From assembly GCA_029851945.1 (NCBI GenBank), contig JARKUZ010000030.1:1-5220 (forward strand): DNA of 5,220 nt. The letters run 5' to 3'. Positions 5,012-5,220 of the stretch are shown piece after piece (positions within the stretch are counted from its first letter, which is position 1; each line of letters begins with the position of its first letter). Origin of the DNA: Terrisporobacter sp. GTDB taxonomy: Bacteria; Bacillota_A; Clostridia; Peptostreptococcales; Peptostreptococcaceae. A program made the position numbers and the translations under genes. Below the pieces are notes generated by a model. That model made no database searches, was not told where the DNA came from, and saw nothing but the letters and a program-made list of their open reading frames with translations.

Positions 5012-5220
5012 AATTTTATCTACTAAAACACCGATTAGGAGTCTTTGTTCATTGATATTTAATTCCCTTATATCGGAATACTTTTCTAGTAAGCTTTCTA
5101 TAAAATCTAAATCTGATTTCTTGTAGTTTGAATCTTCTATTTCTTTTGAAATTTTCTCTAGTTCTTGTTGTAGCTCTTGCATTTCGTTTTTTGAAGTTCT
5201 TATTCTTTGTATTATTATAT
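4949..5220 (-). CDS. Large serine recombinase, C-terminal end (continues beyond window)
   Basis: About 90 residues of the C-terminus are visible, open to the right edge, so the catalytic serine and recombinase domains lie outside. The segment is a charged coiled-coil (KNEMQELQQELEKISKEIED) followed by a helical stretch and LNINEQRLLIGVLVDKILWDGNTQNVTVYFIGSGDEI. The 'LI..LVDKI.WDG' pattern with a short terminal strand is typical of resolvase/invertase-type large recombinases of clostridial phages and elements such as those related to TnpX and SpoIVCA. Such enzymes integrate and excise mobile elements at short att sites. The in-frame ATG at 5180-5182 is internal, not a start. The stop is a few bases from where the Cro-like gene loses its identity. 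Confidence 0.8.
   Translation of the reverse strand, partial: IIIQRIRTSKNEMQELQQELEKISKEIEDSNYKKSDLDFIESLLEKYSDIRELNINEQRLLIGVLVDKILWDGNTQNVTVYFIGSGDEI

Noticed and set aside
1..5220. CRISPR array, tRNA, rRNA or insertion-sequence ends
   Set aside because: No regularly spaced repeats, no tRNA-like cloverleaf and no terminal inverted repeats with a transposase were seen.

Overview
The window is very AT-rich, uses A/T-ending codons, and carries strong AGGAGG-type ribosome binding sites. This points to a low-GC Firmicute, most likely a Clostridium or close relative. The gene content is accessory: a phage- or ICE-type lysogeny control region, a broken exonuclease gene, a two-gene operon of unknown function, and the 3' end of a large serine recombinase.

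Layout, left to right. Positions 3-167 (+) hold the last 54 codons of an unidentified gene. Positions 168-345 hold no gene I can support. A stem-loop at 347-388 terminates the minus-strand operon that fills 381-2974. That operon is transcribed right to left: first a 364-aa soluble protein resembling the NdpA/NA37 nucleoid-associated family, then a 492-aa protein with three C-terminal membrane segments. Upstream, at 3070-3594 (-), lies a DnaQ-type exonuclease/BRCT gene broken by three single-base frameshifts, an in-frame TAG and at least one internal deletion. It is preceded by a 67-aa hypothetical gene (3616-3819, -). A second minus-strand unit (3947-4727) encodes a Cro/CI-type repressor followed by a coiled-coil protein with a TTG start, and ends in a stem-loop at 3915-3948.

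Between the repressor and a divergent Cro-like gene (+, from 4883) lie four copies of a 15-bp operator, GTGATTTAAAATCAC and variants. They are placed to control two divergent promoters. The Cro-like gene is cut off after about 20 codons, where the convergent 3' end of a large serine recombinase (4949 to the window edge, -) begins. The simplest reading is that a serine-recombinase element inserted into, or recombined with, the early lytic gene of an older prophage or ICE, leaving the repressor side intact.

The most interesting candidate system is the two-gene operon at 381-2974: a putative nucleic-acid-associated protein paired with a membrane protein, inside a decayed mobile element. This resembles the logic of two-component anti-phage systems such as Kiwa (membrane KwaA plus DNA-binding KwaB). 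The relationship is one of architecture only, and function is unproven.
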